A DNA stretch of 64,000 nucleotides. Source: an uncultured Bacilli bacterium. GTDB taxonomy: Bacteria; Bacillota_I; Bacilli_A; RF39; UBA660. The DNA lies in the NCBI GenBank assembly GCA_934101495.1, contig CAKORG010000002.1, positions 26,948 to 90,947 on the forward strand. Direction: 5' to 3'. Position 1 is the stretch's first letter; each line of letters starts with the position of its first letter. Shown piece by piece: positions 42,318 to 50,801 of the stretch. The notes beneath the pieces were generated by a model that was not told where the DNA came from, made no database searches, and saw nothing but the letters and a program-made list of their open reading frames with translations. The translations under genes and the position numbers were made by a program.

Positions 42318-43517
42318 ATGGATGAAAGAGCTATAAAAAAGGTGGTTTTGGATAGTGGTCATGGTGGGGAAGATCCTGGTACTATAGCTAATGGAATAAC
42401 AGAAAAAGATTATACTCTTAAGATTAGTGAATATATTCATAAAAGACTGGATGAAATGGGTGTGCCCAATAAAATGACTAGAACTAGTGATGTTACATTG
42501 ACACCTAGTGAAAGACCAAAGAAGGTACAAAGTTTTTATGGTAATGGCAGTGATGTAATTGTTGTGTCTAATCATATAAATGCAGGTGGTGGTGATGGTG
42601 CTGAAATTATTTATGCCCTTAGAAATAATGATACATTTGCTAGAAAAATAGCAAATGAATTTGAAAATGCTGGTCAAAATGTTAGAAAATATTATCAAAG
42701 AAGACTTCCTAGTAATCCTGCGAAAGATTATTATTATATAATGCGTGATACTCCGAATAATGAAACTGTTATTGTGGAATATGGTTTTGCTGATTCTACA
42801 GGTGATGATATTTCTCAACTTAAAAATAATTGGGAAAAATTAGCAGAGGCTGTAACTAAAGCTATTGTGGAATATGCTGGTGGAAAATATGTTGCTCCGA
42901 TTGATTCTAATTATTATACTGTTAAAAGTGGTGATAGTTTATGGAGTATTTCTAGAAAATTTGGTATTACTGTTGATGAACTTAAAAATGCCAATAATTT
43001 ATCTAGTAATTTGTTAAGTATTGGTCAAAATTTAATTATTCCTGGAAAAGAAGCTCAGGCTACTAGTGGTGAATATGTTGTTAAAAAAGGAGATACTTTA
43101 TATAGTATAGCTAGAAAATATAATACGAGTGTTGATAACCTTAAATCTATCAACAATATTACAACTGATTCACTTGCAATTGGTCAAATAATTAAGTTGC
43201 CATCAACAAGTAATGTTGCAAGTGATACATATATTGTAAAAAAGGGAGATAGTTTATATAGTATTGCAAGAACTTATAATACAAGTGTCGATAAGTTAAA
43301 AGAAATTAATAATTTAACTTCAAATGCTTTGGCTATTTGGCAAGTTCTTAAGCTACCAAGCAGTAATGCAAGTGAAAATGTAGTATATACTGTTAAAAAA
43401 GGAGATAGTCTTTATAGTATTGCAAGAGAATATGAAACCACTGTTGATGCAATAAAAAAACTTAATAATATAACATCTAATACTCTTAGTATAGGACAAA
43501 AACTATTGTTGCCATAA
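42318..43517 (+). CDS. Leaderless N-acetylmuramoyl-L-alanine amidase with four LysM repeats
   Basis: 399 residues from the ATG at 42318 with AGGTGAT upstream. An Amidase_3 domain fills 1-190 ('VVLDSGHGGEDPG', 'TEKDYTLKI', 'VVSNHINAGGGDGAEI', 'VIVEYGFADS'). Four LysM repeats follow at about 200-243, 252-295, 305-348 and 356-399, each starting like 'YTVKKGDSLYSIARE'. There is no signal peptide. That combination suits a mother-cell lytic enzyme such as CwlC, which acts after sporulation, or release by a holin or lysis; sporulation use is inference. Confidence 0.85.
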   Translation: MDERAIKKVVLDSGHGGEDPGTIANGITEKDYTLKISEYIHKRLDEMGVPNKMTRTSDVTLTPSERPKKVQSFYGNGSDVIVVSNHINAGGGDGAEIIYALRNNDTFARKIANEFENAGQNVRKYYQRRLPSNPAKDYYYIMRDTPNNETVIVEYGFADSTGDDISQLKNNWEKLAEAVTKAIVEYAGGKYVAPIDSNYYTVKSGDSLWSISRKFGITVDELKNANNLSSNLLSIGQNLIIPGKEAQATSGEYVVKKGDTLYSIARKYNTSVDNLKSINNITTDSLAIGQIIKLPSTSNVASDTYIVKKGDSLYSIARTYNTSVDKLKEINNLTSNALAIWQVLKLPSSNASENVVYTVKKGDSLYSIAREYETTVDAIKKLNNITSNTLSIGQKLLLP

Positions 43518-43529
43518 CAATAGTTTTTT
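43500..43529 (+). terminator. Terminator overlapping the end of the LysM amidase gene
   Basis: AAACTATTGTT and AACAATAGTTT form a perfect 11-bp stem that includes the final codons, followed by TTTT. Confidence 0.8.
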
Positions 43530-43543
43530 GATAAATGCTAGAT

Positions 43544-43584
43544 TTTCACCAGAAAATACCATTAAACGATATTTTCTAGTGAAA
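43544..43584. repeat. Inverted repeat between convergent genes
   Basis: TTTCACCAGAAAATA (43544-43558) pairs with TATTTTCTAGTGAAA (43570-43584) with one mismatch. It lies just beyond the minus-strand membrane protein gene and may end its transcript, although no T run follows on that strand. Confidence 0.45.
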
Positions 43585-43592
43585 TTATGCTA

Positions 43593-44234
43593 TTATTTTA
43601 TGTTTTTCTTTCTATTTAAATTAGGAAAAGCATTTAGTATTCTTTCGTAAACATATAAGTCATTTTTTATAAATTTAGAAATGGCTTTTTTAATGTCAAT
43701 TGTTGAGTCTTTTTTATCCTTAGCTATTAGTTTTATTTTAAATACTATGGTTAATGAAATTATTATGTCTACGATAAATATTGTAATTAGAATTATTGAT
43801 ATTATGAATATTATTTTTGATGAAAGACTATTTATAATTTTTATAAGATTTGGTGTTACATATTTAATTGTAAGTGCTCCGAGTATTGAAAATGGGGTCA
43901 TTGTTTCAAGACATATTCTACCATTAAGGTTATATTTCATGTTTGTATAATCCCACCACCTTAATTTAAATATTTTTTCCATGATATAGCTAGTGGTATA
44001 TTCTAGTAAAGAACAAATGAACATTGTTAAAATAAATAATACTATAAAATTGTCAGTGTAATCTTTTAAGAGAATAAATAAAAGTAATGAACCACTTCCG
44101 TAAATTGGACAGCATGGACCAAGTAAAAAACCACGATTAACAAATCTATGTTCAGTTATTAAACTTAAAATAACTTCCATAAGCCAACCTAAAAATGAAT
44201 AAATAAAAAATAATATAGAATAAGTATAGAACAT
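43593..44234 (-). CDS. Putative ABC-transporter type IV (PF06541-like) membrane protein
   Basis: 213 residues, about five membrane helices. 'FFIYSFLGWLMEVIL', 'VNRGFLLGPCCPIYGSGSLL', 'EYTTSYIMEKIFKLRWWDY' and 'NGRICLETMTPFSILG' are hallmarks of this family. The family name is historical and no transport function is established. AAGGAGGA precedes the ATG. Confidence 0.85.
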   Translation of the reverse strand: MFYTYSILFFIYSFLGWLMEVILSLITEHRFVNRGFLLGPCCPIYGSGSLLLFILLKDYTDNFIVLFILTMFICSLLEYTTSYIMEKIFKLRWWDYTNMKYNLNGRICLETMTPFSILGALTIKYVTPNLIKIINSLSSKIIFIISIILITIFIVDIIISLTIVFKIKLIAKDKKDSTIDIKKAISKFIKNDLYVYERILNAFPNLNRKKNIK

Positions 44235-44285
44235 AATATCCTCCTTGATACTTATTATACATTATTTTAAAAAATATTCTATATT

Positions 44286-44708
44286 TTAATGAATTTTTTT
44301 GCAAACTCCGGGGTCGGGATTATAGAAACAATGACTCTTGTAACTTCCTGCTAGGTCTTGATTGTACCAAGTTTGTTTGCATGATGCACCTTTTGTAGGT
44401 GAATAAAACCATAAAGCGTTAGTAGCTGGATGATAGTATTCACCTCGGACTATTCTTTGTGCTAATTGTTTTTCAAGAGTTGTTGACTGAGCATTAAAAA
44501 GTGAAGATGAAGCCCCGGTAAATTGATTTGGCTGATAAATAACATCACGAATATTGTTTACATTTCTAAAAGTTAAACAGTCTGCTAGGACCCTGTTGGC
44601 AACAACGTTTCCAACCATTAACATTCCAAGGTTTCCTTCCCCTAAAGCTTCAGCTCGCATTATTCTAGCAAGTAAATCAAGTTCTCTATCTGTATAAGTA
44701 AAAAGCAT
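44286..44708 (-). CDS. cwlJ: Spore cortex-lytic hydrolase CwlJ
   Basis: 140 residues, a bare Hydrolase_2 (SleB/CwlJ) domain without signal peptide or binding repeats. 'LLARIMRAEALGEGNLGMLM' contains the catalytic Glu region, with 'VGNVVANRVLADCLTF', 'VIYQPNQFTG' and 'SHCFYNPDPGVCKKI' also matching CwlJ. It degrades spore cortex during germination. In Bacillus CwlJ depends on GerQ, which is encoded at 15495 in this window. TTAGGTGAT precedes the ATG. Confidence 0.9.
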   Translation of the reverse strand: MLFTYTDRELDLLARIMRAEALGEGNLGMLMVGNVVANRVLADCLTFRNVNNIRDVIYQPNQFTGASSSLFNAQSTTLEKQLAQRIVRGEYYHPATNALWFYSPTKGASCKQTWYNQDLAGSYKSHCFYNPDPGVCKKIH

Positions 44709-44761
44709 AATATCACCTAATGTAGTTTATGAAAAAATAAAAATGTTGTTAAAATTTTGGG

Positions 44762-44790
44762 TTTACATATAATTATTTTAGTGTTATAAT
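44762..44790 (+). promoter_or_regulatory. Promoter of the 44820 gene
   Basis: TTTACA (44762-44767) and TATAAT (44785-44790), spacer 17. Confidence 0.75.
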
Positions 44791-44819
44791 ATTTTCCATT
44801 TTTAGAAAGGAAAATATAT

Positions 44820-45293
44820 ATGAAAATGAATGATGCAATATTAAATCAATATGTTTTTTTACCAAATAATGAGTTGTCTTTATTAATTGATTGTAAGCTT
44901 ATGGAGTTTTATACTTATAAAAAAGCAGCAGAAATTGCTGAACAGGTTTTGATTCAAAATGGATATCCTGGAGTTATTAATTTTTATTTTGGTGATAAAG
45001 AAACTGAAATGCAAAAACTACTTTGTTTAGCTAAGCTTAGAAATGTTTCTGTAAATGTTACCATGGAAAATGTGAGTGTTACAAATAATGATGTAGTTAG
45101 AGTTATTAAAGATGTTTATAGAAAAACACTTGCATTAATTACTGATGTAAATTATGATCCTTATAGTGAAATGGGTATAAGTGAATGTAGTAAAGAATCT
45201 GTTATAGGTAAACTTAATAAAGATGTATCTAGAATAATTGATAGTTTAAAAACGAATGATATTGCGTTACAAAGAAATATGAAGATTTCATAA
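44820..45293 (+). CDS. Uncharacterised cytosolic protein
   Basis: 157 residues, no signal peptide and no membrane segment. Helix-rich with 'YTYKKAAEIAEQVLIQNGYP' and 'NNDVVRVIKDVYRKTLALI'. No family recognised. It is a single-gene unit with a good promoter, an AGAAAGGAAAA ribosome site and a terminator. An in-frame ATG two codons later is an equally good start. Confidence 0.6.
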   Translation: MKMNDAILNQYVFLPNNELSLLIDCKLMEFYTYKKAAEIAEQVLIQNGYPGVINFYFGDKETEMQKLLCLAKLRNVSVNVTMENVSVTNNDVVRVIKDVYRKTLALITDVNYDPYSEMGISECSKESVIGKLNKDVSRIIDSLKTNDIALQRNMKIS

Positions 45294-45311
45294 AAATATG
45301 AAGTCTTTTTC
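45282..45311 (+). terminator. Terminator
   Basis: AAGATTTCAT pairs with ATGAAGTCTT (one T-G) and is followed by TTTT. It overlaps the last codons of the gene. Confidence 0.75.
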
Positions 45312-45312
45312 T

Positions 45313-45340
45313 TTGCAATGAAATAATTTAATGGTATAAT
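45313..45340 (+). promoter_or_regulatory. Promoter of amino-acid ABC importer
   Basis: TTGCAA (45313-45318) and TATAAT (45335-45340), spacer 16. Confidence 0.7.
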
Positions 45341-45361
45341 TAATTAAGATAGAGGTGTTAT

Positions 45362-46084
45362 ATGAAAAAGATAATAATTATATTAGTTAGTTTATTTATG
45401 GTAACTGGATGTGTGAAAAAGGATGAGAATCAGTTAATTATGGTTACAGAAGCTGGTTTTGCTCCGTATGAATATTATGAAAATGGTGAGGTTGTTGGTG
45501 TTGATGTTGATATTGCTAAGGAAATTGCTAAGTATTTAGGTAAAACTTTGGTTGTTAAAGATATCGCTTTTGATTCAATTATTAATGAAGTTAAAACTGG
45601 TAAAGCTGATTTTGGTGCTGCTGGTATTAGTTATAGTGAGGACAGAGCTAAGAATGTTGATTTTTCTATTAATTATGCTGTTAGTAAGCAAGTGGTAATT
45701 GTAAATAATAATAGTAGTATTACAAATGTAAATGGGATAAGTAATAAAAAAATTGCGGTTCAACTAGGTAGTATTGCTGATACTTTTGTTACTGAAAGAC
45801 ATAAAAATGCAAATGTTGTAAGACAAAAGAAGTATTTGGCTGCGATTGAAGATTTGAAAACTGGTAAAGTTGATTGTGTTGTTATGGATGAACTTCCTGC
45901 TAAAGAAATTGTTTCAAAAAATGAAGGTATTAAGATACTTGATGGTAGTTTAACTAATGATTCTTATGGAATGATTGTTAAAAAAGGCAATAAAGAATTG
46001 CTAGATGCAATTAATACAGTGTTACAAAATTTAAAAGATGAAGGTAAAATTGATGAGTTTATTATAAAACATACAGAAAAGTAG
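45362..46084 (+). CDS. Polar amino-acid ABC transporter, substrate-binding lipoprotein
   Basis: 240 residues. Signal peptide with lipobox 'MVTGC' (lipidated Cys17). The type II periplasmic-binding fold shows 'EAGFAPYEYYENGEVVGVDV', 'AGISYSEDRAKNVDFS' and 'VDCVVMDELPAKEIV'. First of three importer genes directly upstream of the arginine deiminase operon, so arginine is the likely substrate; this is inferred from context. Confidence 0.92.
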   Translation: MKKIIIILVSLFMVTGCVKKDENQLIMVTEAGFAPYEYYENGEVVGVDVDIAKEIAKYLGKTLVVKDIAFDSIINEVKTGKADFGAAGISYSEDRAKNVDFSINYAVSKQVVIVNNNSSITNVNGISNKKIAVQLGSIADTFVTERHKNANVVRQKKYLAAIEDLKTGKVDCVVMDELPAKEIVSKNEGIKILDGSLTNDSYGMIVKKGNKELLDAINTVLQNLKDEGKIDEFIIKHTEK

Positions 46085-46093
46085 AGGTTTTAA

Positions 46094-46786
46094 ATGTTTA
46101 AAGATATTTATAATAGTTTTTATGATAGTGTTATTTATGATAATAGATATAAATTTATTTTAGAGGGTTTATTTAATACTTTAATTATTGCTTTATTTGC
46201 GGTTTTTATTGGCTTTATTATCGGCATATTTATTGCTATTATTCGTCATAATCATGATACAAATGGTAAGCTAAAAATTCTTAATAAAATTGTTGTTTGG
46301 TATGTAAATATTGTAAGGGGTACACCAGTTTTACTTCAACTTATGATAATTTATTACGTTATCTTTAAATCTAGTAATATTAGTGTTGTTATTGTGGGTA
46401 TTCTTGCCTTTGGTCTTAATTCTGGTGCTTATGTATCTGAAATTATAAGGTCTGGTTTAAATGCTATAGATAAAGGGCAAATGGAAGCAGGACTTGCTCT
46501 TGGTTTTAATTATGCAAAAACTATGAGATATGTTATTATGCCTCAGGCGATAAGAAATGTTTTGCCAGCTCTTGGTAATGAATTTATTACTTTAATTAAA
46601 GAAACTTCAACTGGTGCTTATATTGGTATTATGGAACTTACTAAAGCTAGTGATATTATTGCATCAAGAACTTATGATTATTTCTTTCCTTTAATTATGA
46701 TTGCATGTATTTATTTGGTTATTACTTTGGGACTTACTAATCTGGTAAATAAAATGGAGGTGAAGCTTTCTAATGCTAAGTGTTAA
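46094..46786 (+). CDS. Polar amino-acid ABC transporter permease
   Basis: 230 residues with about five membrane helices and the HisMQ-type EAA loop 'QMEAGLALGFNYAKTMRYVI' followed by 'MPQAIRNVLPALGNEFITLI'. 'NIVRGTPVLLQLMIIYYVIF' is also family-typical. It overlaps the ATPase gene by 14 bases. Confidence 0.95.
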   Translation: MFKDIYNSFYDSVIYDNRYKFILEGLFNTLIIALFAVFIGFIIGIFIAIIRHNHDTNGKLKILNKIVVWYVNIVRGTPVLLQLMIIYYVIFKSSNISVVIVGILAFGLNSGAYVSEIIRSGLNAIDKGQMEAGLALGFNYAKTMRYVIMPQAIRNVLPALGNEFITLIKETSTGAYIGIMELTKASDIIASRTYDYFFPLIMIACIYLVITLGLTNLVNKMEVKLSNAKC

Positions 46787-47495
46787 ACATTTAAAGAAAA
46801 AATTTGGTAAAATAAATGTATTAAAAGATATAAGTTTTGATGTAGAAAAAGGAGATATTTTAGCAATAGTTGGACCTTCTGGAAGTGGGAAAAGTACTCT
46901 GCTTAGATGTTTAAATATGTTAGAGGTGCCTACAAGTGGCAAAATTATATTTGAAGGTGTTAATCTTACAAGTAAAGATGTTAATTTATCCTTAGTAAGA
47001 GAAAAAATGGGAATGGTGTTTCAACAATTTAATTTATTTGATCATTTAACTGTTATGGAAAATCTTACTTTAGCTCCGATTAAACTTAAAGTTATGGGAG
47101 AAGGAAATGCTAAGAGAAAAGCAATAGAGCTATTAAAAATGATTGACTTATATGATAAAATGGATAGCAATCCAAGTTCTTTATCCGGGGGACAAAAACA
47201 AAGAATTGCCATTATTAGAACACTTATGATGGAACCTGATATTATACTTTTTGATGAACCCACGAGTGCATTAGATCCTTTGATGGTTGGTGAAGTACTG
47301 GATTTAATAAAAAGACTTGCAAATAGTAATAAAACTATGATTATTGTATCTCATGAATTAAATTTTGTTAGGAATATTGCAAGTAAAGTATTATTTTTAG
47401 ATGAAGGAATAGTTAAATTTTATGGAAGCAATAAAGAATTTTTTGTAAGTAAAAATAAAGATATAAAAGAATTTTTAGATAAAGTTAATAATTGA
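46773..47495 (+). CDS. Polar amino-acid ABC transporter ATPase (GlnQ/HisP-like)
   Basis: 240 residues. Walker A GPSGSGKSTLLRCLN, Q-loop 'MVFQQFNLFDHLTVMENLT', signature LSGGQKQR, Walker B 'IILFDEPTSALDPLM' and H-loop 'IIVSHELNF'. Complete and catalytically intact. The next gene, the ADI-OTC fusion, starts 55 bases later behind its own promoter. Confidence 0.95.
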   Translation: MLSVKHLKKKFGKINVLKDISFDVEKGDILAIVGPSGSGKSTLLRCLNMLEVPTSGKIIFEGVNLTSKDVNLSLVREKMGMVFQQFNLFDHLTVMENLTLAPIKLKVMGEGNAKRKAIELLKMIDLYDKMDSNPSSLSGGQKQRIAIIRTLMMEPDIILFDEPTSALDPLMVGEVLDLIKRLANSNKTMIIVSHELNFVRNIASKVLFLDEGIVKFYGSNKEFFVSKNKDIKEFLDKVNN

Positions 47496-47524
47496 TTGAA
47501 AATATAAAATTTGTTTGTTATAAT
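47496..47524 (+). promoter_or_regulatory. Promoter of the arginine deiminase operon
   Basis: TTGAAA (47496-47501) and TATAAT (47519-47524), spacer 17, 26 bases before the ATG. No obvious ARG box or CRE palindrome was seen next to it. Confidence 0.72.
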
Positions 47525-47549
47525 TAATTTAGAATAAGGAGAGGATTAA

Positions 47550-49865
47550 ATGAATGCAATTAATGTAAGAAGTGAAATTGGACCACTTAAAAAAGTACTT
47601 TTGCATAGACCTGGTAATGAACTTTTAAATTTAACACCAGATTCTTTGAGTAGATTACTTTTTGATGATATACCTTTTTTACCTGATGCTCAAGCTGAAC
47701 ATGATGAATTTGCTAGAGCTTTAAAAGAAAATGGAATTGAAGTAGTGTATCTTGAAGATTTAATGGCTAGTGTACTTGAATTAAGTGATGATATTGAAGA
47801 TAAATTTATTAGACAATTTATCTATGAAGCGGGGATTACTACTCCGAAATATAAAAATTTAGTATATAGTTATTTAAAGAGTTTTAATAATAAAAAAGAA
47901 CTTGTTTTAAAAACTATGGAAGGGATAAAACTTGAGGAAATAAGTAGAGCTAAGAGAGATGTTGAAAAGTCTTTAGTTGACTTAGTTAGTGAAGAATCTG
48001 ATTTTTTGGCAGATCCGATGCCAAACCTTTATTTTACAAGAGATCCATTTGCTAGTGCAGGTAATGGGGTAATTTTAAATAAAATGTATTCTGTTACTAG
48101 AAATAGGGAAACTATTTATGCAGAATATATCTTTAATTATCATCCTGATTTTAAAGGGAAGTTAGATAAATATTATGATAGATATTTACCATATCATATT
48201 GAAGGTGGGGATGTACTTAACTTAAATAGTCATATTTTGGCTGTGGGTATTTCTCAAAGAACTGAAGCTGCAGCAATAGATGAACTAGCTAAGAATTGTT
48301 TTAGGGATCCTAATTGTAAGATTGATACAATTTTAGCATTTAATATACCTGAGTCAAGAGCTTTCATGCATTTAGATACTGTGTTTACTCAAATTGATTA
48401 TGATAAGTTTACATATCATCCAGGTATTATGGATACACTTCAAGTTTTTGAAATTACTGAAGGTGATATTCCTGATTCTGATGAAGATTTGAATGTTAAG
48501 GAAGTAAATGGTAGTTTGGAAGAAATTCTTGAAAAATATTTAGGTAGAGAAATTGAAGTTATTCCATGTGCTGGTGGGGAAAAGATTTCTTCGGAAAGAG
48601 AACAATGGAATGATGGAACTAATACTTTATGTATTGCTCCGGGTGTTGTAGTTGTTTATGATAGAAATAATATTACTAATAATATTTTAAGAGAACATGG
48701 TCTTAAAGTAATTGAAGTTAGTAGTGCAGAGCTTTCTCGTGGTAGAGGTGGTCCTAGATGTATGAGTATGCCACTTATTCGTGAAGATATTGAAGAATTA
48801 GAACCTAAGAAAGAAGAAATACTAGAAACTATTAAGATTGAAGATTTTATAAAAGTTCAAAATATAAATAAGCCTGATTTAAGAGGTAGAAATTTCTTAA
48901 AACTTCTTGATTATACACCAGAAGAAATAAGATATTTACTTGATTTATCTAAAGATTTAAAAGATAAAAAGAGAAGAGGCATTGAACATAGATATTTAAG
49001 TGGTAAAAATATTGTTTTACTATTTGAAAAAACTTCAACTAGAACTAGATGCGCTTTTGAAGTGGCTGGTATGGATTTGGGTATGGGTGTTACTTACTTA
49101 GACCCAGGAGCTTCTCAAATGGGTAAAAAGGAATCAATTAGTGATACTGCTAAAGTTCTTGGTAGAATGTATGATGGTATTGAGTATCGTGGATATGATC
49201 AAGCTATTGTTGAAGAACTTGCAGAAAATGCTGGTGTTCCAGTTTGGAATGGTTTAACTACTGAGTTCCACCCAACACAAATGCTTGCTGATGTTTTAAC
49301 TGTTGAAGAAAACTTTGGACATTTAAAAGGTATTAAACTTGTATTTATGGGTGATGCTAGAAATAATGTTGCAAATTCACTTATGGTTGTATGTAGTAAG
49401 ATGGGAATGCATTTTGTTGCTTGTGGACCTAAGAGTTTATGGCCAAATGAAGAATTAGTTGAAGAATGCATGGAAATTTGTAAGATAACTGGTGGTTCTA
49501 TTGAAATGAGTGAAAACGTTTTAGAAGCTACTCGTGATGCAGATGTAATATATACTGATGTTTGGGTTTCTATGGGAGAACCTGATGATGTATGGAATGA
49601 AAGAATTAATTTACTTAAACCTTATCAAGTAAATATGGATGTTATGAATAACGCAAGACCTGATGCTATATTCTTACATTGTCTTCCATCATTCCATGAT
49701 TTAAAAACAACTATTGGTAAAGATATATATGAAAAATTTGGTTTAAAAGAAATGGAAGTAACTGATGAAGTCTTTAACTTACCTTGTTCTAAAGTATTTG
49801 ACCAAGCTGAAAATAGATTACATACTATTAAAGCTGTGGTTTATGCAACAATGAGGGAAGATTAA
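47550..49865 (+). CDS. Fused arginine deiminase-ornithine carbamoyltransferase (ArcA-ArcB)
   Basis: 771 residues in one uninterrupted frame. Residues 1-415 are arginine deiminase, with '[18 protein letters not shown]', '[11 protein letters not shown]', catalytic His274 in 'FMHLDTVF' and catalytic Cys404 in '[10 protein letters not shown]'. A short helical linker (about 418-440) leads to ornithine carbamoyltransferase (about 440-771), with S496-T-R-T-R, H574-P-T-Q and H710-C-L-P. Arginine becomes citrulline and ammonia, then citrulline plus phosphate gives ornithine and carbamoyl phosphate. Both halves keep their key residues. In most bacteria these are separate arcA and arcB genes. A GGAGAGG site precedes the ATG. 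Confidence 0.93.
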   Translation: MNAINVRSEIGPLKKVLLHRPGNELLNLTPDSLSRLLFDDIPFLPDAQAEHDEFARALKENGIEVVYLEDLMASVLELSDDIEDKFIRQFIYEAGITTPKYKNLVYSYLKSFNNKKELVLKTMEGIKLEEISRAKRDVEKSLVDLVSEESDFLADPMPNLYFTRDPFASAGNGVILNKMYSVTRNRETIYAEYIFNYHPDFKGKLDKYYDRYLPYHIEGGDVLNLNSHILAVGISQRTEAAAIDELAKNCFRDPNCKIDTILAFNIPESRAFMHLDTVFTQIDYDKFTYHPGIMDTLQVFEITEGDIPDSDEDLNVKEVNGSLEEILEKYLGREIEVIPCAGGEKISSEREQWNDGTNTLCIAPGVVVVYDRNNITNNILREHGLKVIEVSSAELSRGRGGPRCMSMPLIREDIEELEPKKEEILETIKIEDFIKVQNINKPDLRGRNFLKLLDYTPEEIRYLLDLSKDLKDKKRRGIEHRYLSGKNIVLLFEKTSTRTRCAFEVAGMDLGMGVTYLDPGASQMGKKESISDTAKVLGRMYDGIEYRGYDQAIVEELAENAGVPVWNGLTTEFHPTQMLADVLTVEENFGHLKGIKLVFMGDARNNVANSLMVVCSKMGMHFVACGPKSLWPNEELVEECMEICKITGGSIEMSENVLEATRDADVIYTDVWVSMGEPDDVWNERINLLKPYQVNMDVMNNARPDAIFLHCLPSFHDLKTTIGKDIYEKFGLKEMEVTDEVFNLPCSKVFDQAENRLHTIKAVVYATMRED

Positions 49866-50801
49866 ATGAGTAAAATAGTTATTGCCTTAGGTGGTAATGC
49901 CTTAGGTAAAGCTCCCGAAGAACAAATGAAGTTACTTCAAAATGTTTCTAAAATAATTGTGAAACTTGTTAAAGATGGTAATGATGTTGTTATAACACAT
50001 GGAAATGGTCCTCAAGTGGGACAAATAGCACTTGCTATGGAGTATGCAGCTTCAAATGGAGCTGGTACTCCTTATATGCCATTTCCTGAGTGTGGGAGTA
50101 TGAGTCAAGGTTATATTGGTTATGGTTTAGAACAATGCCTTTTAAATGAAATGAAAAAGGAAAACGTTCAAAAAAAATGCGTAACCTTAATAACACAAGT
50201 TCTAGTTGATGCAAAGGATATTGCTTTTTCTAATCCAACTAAACCAATTGGAATGTTTTATAGTAAGGAAGAGGCTATAAAGCAGGAAAAAGAAAATGGT
50301 TATACTTTTGTGGAAGACGCTGGACGTGGGTATCGAAGAGTTGTGCCATCTCCGATGCCAATAGATATCATTGAAAAAGATACTGTTAAAGAACTTTTTC
50401 AAAATGGTACACTTGTAATTGCTGCAGGTGGTGGAGGTATCCCTGTTATAAAAGATGGGGTTAACTTAAAAGGAGTAGAAGCTGTTATTGATAAAGATAA
50501 AACTGCTGCACTTCTTGCTAAATTAATTGGTGCTGATACACTTCTTATTTTAACTGCTGTTGATAAAGTATCAATACATTATAATTCAGATTTTCAAATT
50601 GATTTAGATGAGTTAAGTGTAAATGAAGCATTAAAGTATATTTCTAAAGATGAGTTTGCTAAAGGAAGTATGCTTCCTAAAATAGAAGCTTGCTTAGATT
50701 TTGTAAGTGGTACCAAAAATAAAGCAATTATAGGTTCACTAGAAAAGGCCGTTGATGCTATAAATGGTGATTCTGGCACAATAATAAAGGAGGAAATTTA
50801 A
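49866..50801 (+). CDS. arcC: Carbamate kinase
   Basis: 311 residues starting directly after the fusion stop codon. 'IVIALGGNALGKAPEEQ', 'VVITHGNGPQVGQIALAM', 'VVPSPMPIDIIEKDTV' and 'VEAVIDKDKTAALLAKLIGA' are family motifs. It makes ATP from carbamoyl phosphate and ADP, the energy-yielding step of the pathway. Confidence 0.96.
   Translation: MSKIVIALGGNALGKAPEEQMKLLQNVSKIIVKLVKDGNDVVITHGNGPQVGQIALAMEYAASNGAGTPYMPFPECGSMSQGYIGYGLEQCLLNEMKKENVQKKCVTLITQVLVDAKDIAFSNPTKPIGMFYSKEEAIKQEKENGYTFVEDAGRGYRRVVPSPMPIDIIEKDTVKELFQNGTLVIAAGGGGIPVIKDGVNLKGVEAVIDKDKTAALLAKLIGADTLLILTAVDKVSIHYNSDFQIDLDELSVNEALKYISKDEFAKGSMLPKIEACLDFVSGTKNKAIIGSLEKAVDAINGDSGTIIKEEI

Noticed and set aside
47550..49865. ADI-OTC fusion considered as an assembly artefact
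   Set aside because: The frame is continuous through a plausible helical linker, and both halves have complete catalytic motifs; an indel error would normally break a frame rather than create such a linker.
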